In this document: piece by piece, positions 37,017 to 40,492 of the stretch | Layout of the letters: each line of letters begins with the position of its first letter | Position numbering within the stretch: the first letter of the stretch is position 1 | Assembly: GCA_947505105.1 (NCBI GenBank) | Contig: CANNKG010000027.1 | Coordinates: forward strand, 1-40,492 | Length of the DNA stretch: 40,492 nucleotides | Source of the DNA: Methylococcaceae bacterium | GTDB lineage: Bacteria; Pseudomonadota; Gammaproteobacteria; Methylococcales; Methylomonadaceae | Reading direction: 5' to 3' | The notes under the pieces: generated by a model | Databases searched by the model: none | Seen by the model: the letters and a program-made list of their open reading frames with translations, nothing else | What the model was told of the DNA's origin: nothing | Translations under genes and position numbers: made by a program

Positions 37017-39326
37017 ATGACATCATTACTCGACTCCAAGGAATCCAAACACTTATCATTGCGCGAGGCAGCCCTTGAATATCATCAATATCCGACGCCC
37101 GGTAAAATCAGCGTCACGCCGACCAAATATCTCGCCAACCAACGCGACCTAGCACTCGCCTATTCACCGGGTGTCGCGGCCGCCTGTATCGAAATCGCCG
37201 ACGATAGCGCCAATGTCTTTAAATACACCGCCCGCGGCAATCTGGTCGGCGTTGTCACTAACGGCACCGCAGTCTTAGGGCTCGGCAACATCGGCCCACT
37301 TGCCGCTAAACCGGTTATGGAAGGCAAATCGGTATTATTCAAAAAATTCGCCGGAATTGACGTCTTCGATCTTGAAATCAATGAACCCGATCCGGATAAA
37401 TTGTGCGATATGATCGCCGCGCTCGAACCCACTTTCGGCGGAATCAATCTCGAAGACATCAAAGCACCTGAATGTTTCTACATCGAACGCAAACTCAGCG
37501 AACGCATGAAAATTCCGGTCTTTCATGATGATCAGCACGGCACCGCTATTATTGTCGCGGCGGCAATCCTGAACGGCCTGAAAGTCGTCAATAAAGATCT
37601 GCAACAATGCAAACTGGTGGTTTCGGGGGCAGGCGCTGCCGCCTTAGCCTGTTTGAATCTACTGGTCGAAATCGGTTTTCCGCTCAAAAACATTTTTGTC
37701 ACCGACCTTGCAGGCGTAGTTTATGAGGGACGCATCGAACTGATGGACCCGGACAAGGCCCGTTTTGCTCAGCCGACTGAATTGCGCACCCTGAGCGAGG
37801 TCATCGACGGAGCTGATATTTTTCTGGGTCTGTCTGCTGGCGGTGTGCTCAAGCAAGAAATGGTCAAACGGATGGCTGAGCGCCCACTGGTGTTTGCTCT
37901 CGCCAACCCGACTCCTGAAATCATGCCTGATGAAATTAAAGCAGTGCGCAGAGATGCAATTATTGCGACCGGACGTTCCGATTATCCGAATCAGGTCAAT
38001 AACGTTCTCTGCTTCCCGTATATTTTCAGAGGTGCTCTCGATTGCGGCGCGACCTCAGTCAATTTAGCGATGAAAATGGCTGCGGTCAAAGCGATTGCCG
38101 ATCTCGCCCAAGCCGAACAATCCGATATTGTCGCGCTGACTTACGGCATTAAAAATCTGTCATTCGGCCCGGATTATCTGATTCCGATGCCATTCGACCC
38201 GCGCCTGATGGCGAAAATTGCTCCAGCTATTGCGCAAGCTGCTCAAGATTCAGGCGTTGCGACAAGGCCGATTCAGGATATGCAGGCCTATACCGATAAC
38301 CTGCAGCAATTCGCCTATCATAGCGGCACCTTTATGCGGCCCATTTTTCAAGCGGCCAAAACGGTTGAAGATGCTAAAAAGCGCATTGTCTTTGCCGAAG
38401 GCGAGGAAGAACGAGTATTACGCGCACTACAAATCATCGTTGACGAAAAACTCGCCAATCCGATTCTGATTGGACGTCCGGCAGTGCTCGAACAGCGCAT
38501 TAAAAAATTCGGGCTACGCATTAAACCCGGCATTGATTTTCAAATCGTCAATCCTGAATTTGACGAGCGTTACCGCGACTATTGGCAGACCTATCTGAAC
38601 ATGACGATCCGCAAAGGCGTCACCGAAGAATACGCCAAGCTCGAAATGCGCCGCCGCCATACCTTAATCGGCGCGATGATGATTCATAAAGGCGATGCTG
38701 ACGGCATGATGTGCGGTACCTTCGGTTCGACCAGCCTGCACTTGAATTACGTCAACCATGTGCTTGGTAAACGTTCTGGCGTCAAAGTCTATGCTGCGAT
38801 GAACATTTTGATTCTGCCGGATCGGCAAGTCGCGCTGGTCGATACCGACATCAACGAAAACCCAAGCGCCGAACAACTGGCCGAAATCACTCTACTCGCC
38901 GCTGAACAAATGCACCGCTTTGGCTTGAAGCCGCGCGTGGCCTTGTTGTCTCATTCAAATTTCGGCTCCAACAATACCGAAGGAGCCCAAAAAATGCGCG
39001 ACACCCTGGCGCTCATTCAAGCGCAAGCGCCGGAGCTTGAGATCGACGGCGAAATGCACGGCGATACCGCCCTGGATTTCGGCCTACTCAAACGCACTAT
39101 GCCGAATTCACCCTTACAAGGCAGTGCGAATCTACTTGTGCTACCCAATATCGACGCCGCCAACATTGCGTTCAACCTCCTGAAAGTCGCCGCCGGCAAC
39201 GGCATCGGCATCGGTCCGATCCTGCTCGGCTGCGCCCGTCCGGTGCATATCCTCACGCAATCGGCAACCGTGCGTCGTATCGTCAATATGACGGCATTGT
39301 GCGCATTGGATGCGGTCGAAAAATAA
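37017..39326 (+). CDS. maeB: NADP-dependent malic enzyme with phosphotransacetylase-like C-terminal domain
   Basis: The 769-aa protein converts malate to pyruvate and CO2 with NADP reduction. The malic-enzyme half (about 1-430) includes [14 protein letters not shown], a metal/substrate segment [12 protein letters not shown], the [20 protein letters not shown] stretch and the Rossmann motif [12 protein letters not shown]. The C-terminal ~330 residues, from [20 protein letters not shown] on, are phosphotransacetylase-like and in MaeB bind acetyl-CoA as a regulatory domain. I use ATG 37017 (AGGAA upstream); a start at 36951 would add 22 residues unlike the family. It follows glucokinase by 82 bp. 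Confidence 0.93.
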   Translation: MTSLLDSKESKHLSLREAALEYHQYPTPGKISVTPTKYLANQRDLALAYSPGVAAACIEIADDSANVFKYTARGNLVGVVTNGTAVLGLGNIGPLAAKPVMEGKSVLFKKFAGIDVFDLEINEPDPDKLCDMIAALEPTFGGINLEDIKAPECFYIERKLSERMKIPVFHDDQHGTAIIVAAAILNGLKVVNKDLQQCKLVVSGAGAAALACLNLLVEIGFPLKNIFVTDLAGVVYEGRIELMDPDKARFAQPTELRTLSEVIDGADIFLGLSAGGVLKQEMVKRMAERPLVFALANPTPEIMPDEIKAVRRDAIIATGRSDYPNQVNNVLCFPYIFRGALDCGATSVNLAMKMAAVKAIADLAQAEQSDIVALTYGIKNLSFGPDYLIPMPFDPRLMAKIAPAIAQAAQDSGVATRPIQDMQAYTDNLQQFAYHSGTFMRPIFQAAKTVEDAKKRIVFAEGEEERVLRALQIIVDEKLANPILIGRPAVLEQRIKKFGLRIKPGIDFQIVNPEFDERYRDYWQTYLNMTIRKGVTEEYAKLEMRRRHTLIGAMMIHKGDADGMMCGTFGSTSLHLNYVNHVLGKRSGVKVYAAMNILILPDRQVALVDTDINENPSAEQLAEITLLAAEQMHRFGLKPRVALLSHSNFGSNNTEGAQKMRDTLALIQAQAPELEIDGEMHGDTALDFGLLKRTMPNSPLQGSANLLVLPNIDAANIAFNLLKVAAGNGIGIGPILLGCARPVHILTQSATVRRIVNMTALCALDAVEK

Positions 39327-39358
39327 AAAAGAATCACAAAAAAATCTAGAGCATCCTG

Positions 39359-39398
39359 AAGCTCAGTTATTCGTTAATCGACGAATACTGAGTTTCAT
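39359..39398 (+). terminator. Hairpin terminator after the malic enzyme gene
   Basis: AAGCTCAGTTATTCG (from 39359) pairs with CGAATACTGAGTTT (to 39395) with one bulged T and a short AT loop; TTTCATT follows. It lies 33 bp after the malic enzyme stop. The rather weak T tract keeps the call below certainty. Confidence 0.7.
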
Positions 39399-39741
39399 TA
39401 TCTAACGCCTAAATCTACTCTACCAGCCTTAACATCCCCTGTTAATAAAATTACGAGCACGTTATATATAATGCAACCCTTAGAATTAAGCTTAATAATC
39501 AAACCTAAATATTCCGTATTCAATTAACGCAATCTGCCGTAACCCCTTGAGGTTAAAGGCTAAGATTATTTTTTGGCGATTTCATAGCTAAATCATACTG
39601 CTAAAGATGAATTAATAAGCGGTGACACGAATATACTGAAATTTGCCTTTTACTTCTTGAATTTATAAAGCAATTGATTCTTAAATCTAAATCAAAAAAT
39701 ACAACTATAGGCATAAAATAAAAGCAGGAAAAGGCGGGACT
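39399..39741. other. Non-coding AT-rich gap
   Basis: This is the spacer between the malic enzyme terminator and the small gene at 39742. No coding frame, tRNA or further strong hairpin was found. It should contain the promoter of the downstream gene. Confidence 0.5.
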
Positions 39742-40068
39742 ATGCAAAACAAAACCAGTCATAAAAACGCTAAACAGTTTATTGATAATAATATTGAACC
39801 ATTACAAAAACTGCTTCCATTAAATAAAATTCATGAATTTTCTGAGCATGCTCGACTCATAGAGCGAACTGTACACAATGATTCGTTTTACCGAACCTAC
39901 GACTATTTAGAAAATCAAATTTTAATAACCGCGAAAGAGCGAATAAATATTTACTTTACCAAAAGAATATCCTCAAAAAATCTATCTATGTCAGCTAGAA
40001 ATACCCTTGAGTACAAAATAAAAAATATAAGTCGTATTGACAATATTCCTAGCTTTATCAAAGATTAA
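39742..40068 (+). CDS. Hypothetical protein, helical
   Basis: The 108-aa basic protein starts MQNKTSHKNAKQFIDNNIEP. It is Asn/Ile/Lys-rich, predicted helical, with no membrane segment or known motif. A purine-rich stretch AGGAAAAGGCGGG lies just upstream of the ATG and is a good ribosome site, the main support for the gene. Its AT-rich codons differ from the GC-richer malic enzyme operon and suggest a recently acquired or weakly constrained gene. Confidence 0.55.
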   Translation: MQNKTSHKNAKQFIDNNIEPLQKLLPLNKIHEFSEHARLIERTVHNDSFYRTYDYLENQILITAKERINIYFTKRISSKNLSMSARNTLEYKIKNISRIDNIPSFIKD

Positions 40069-40492
40069 AAATTATTGGATGATTCTATTGATCAGTTAGA
40101 ACTACGAAAAAAAGTTTCAATTTTTTCTAAGATATTGAATGCTTTTAAATAACGAGCGCTATAACACTCGATAAAATACTCATAAAACAATCATATAGGA
40201 TGTGCCGACAAGGAGGCGCATCCTATACGCGCATCTTATGGACTTGAGATTACAATTCCATCCGGTTTTCCGTATTCATCAAATTATGGTTATGTTTCGA
40301 AATAAGTTTACTGAAAAACAGGGAGCAATCATCAGTGTACTGTTCGGATTTTTGGTTGGGTAACTCGCAAAAAATATCCCCCTCTAATTTTCATCAGAGC
40401 GTCACTATAACTGATGTATCCTACGGGGATAATTTTACCTATCAAAACCGAAATGATCAGCTTATCAAAAAAACACATCACTACGATTAAAG
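40069..40492. other. Right-end gap with a strong hairpin
   Basis: No gene is supported to the right edge; stops are frequent on both strands. A 13-bp stem, 40194-40206 pairing with 40215-40227 (TATAGGATGTGCC and GGCGCATCCTATA, one G-T pair), encloses an 8-base loop. No T run follows, so it may be a dispersed palindrome or a transcript-end structure. Confidence 0.55.

Overview
The window looks like chromosomal DNA of a Gram-negative gammaproteobacterium of moderate GC content. It has TolC-type outer-membrane factors, an RND pump, a LapA-type adhesin with its type I exporter, a type I sulfide:quinone oxidoreductase and a MaeB-type malic enzyme. A methanotroph-like (Methylococcales) host fits the gene mix, but this is an impression from recalled relatives, not something the sequence proves. 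No rRNA, tRNA, CRISPR array or complete insertion sequence was seen.

Left part (1-8909): a type I secretion/adhesion locus. The 5' part of a very large adhesin gene (minus strand) runs off the left edge. It holds a LapA-like retention module with a TAAG (di-alanine) site, followed by 46 in-register 9-bp repeats encoding a Pro-Thr-Ser linker. Beside it is a small ORF resembling a detached type I secretion C-terminal signal. On the plus strand follow the ABC exporter (LapB-like), the membrane-fusion adaptor (LapC-like), a LuxR-type regulator with a degenerate receiver, and a TolC-like protein with an extra C-terminal NTF2/Cds6-like domain.

Middle-left (9726-17561): sulfide:quinone oxidoreductase, a DUF2892 membrane protein, a small periplasmic protein and a complete tripartite RND efflux system, all on the plus strand and closely spaced. 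A strong hairpin terminator follows.

Accessory patch (17625-21482): a Uma2-family nuclease-fold protein, a 5'-truncated and frameshifted ATPase remnant next to a 22-bp perfect palindrome, an intact P-loop ATPase with winged-helix and TPR-like parts, and a toxin-antitoxin pair whose RelE-like toxin is broken while the HTH antitoxin is intact.

Minus-strand operon (30036 down to 21568): transglutaminase-DUF2126 fusion, circularly permuted ATP-grasp/alpha-E fusion, transglutaminase, ParA-like P-loop protein and a third transglutaminase, with gaps of 44 bp or less. The domain set matches predicted peptide-ligating and peptide-cleaving systems whose substrate is unknown. This is the best candidate here for an uncharacterised biochemical system, and the embedded ParA-like gene is the unusual member.

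Right part (30363-40492): two small conserved-looking unknown genes, a SHOCT-domain protein, then a carbohydrate/central-carbon operon (GH15/phosphorylase-kinase-like protein, glucokinase, malic enzyme) ending at a hairpin terminator, and one small unknown gene.
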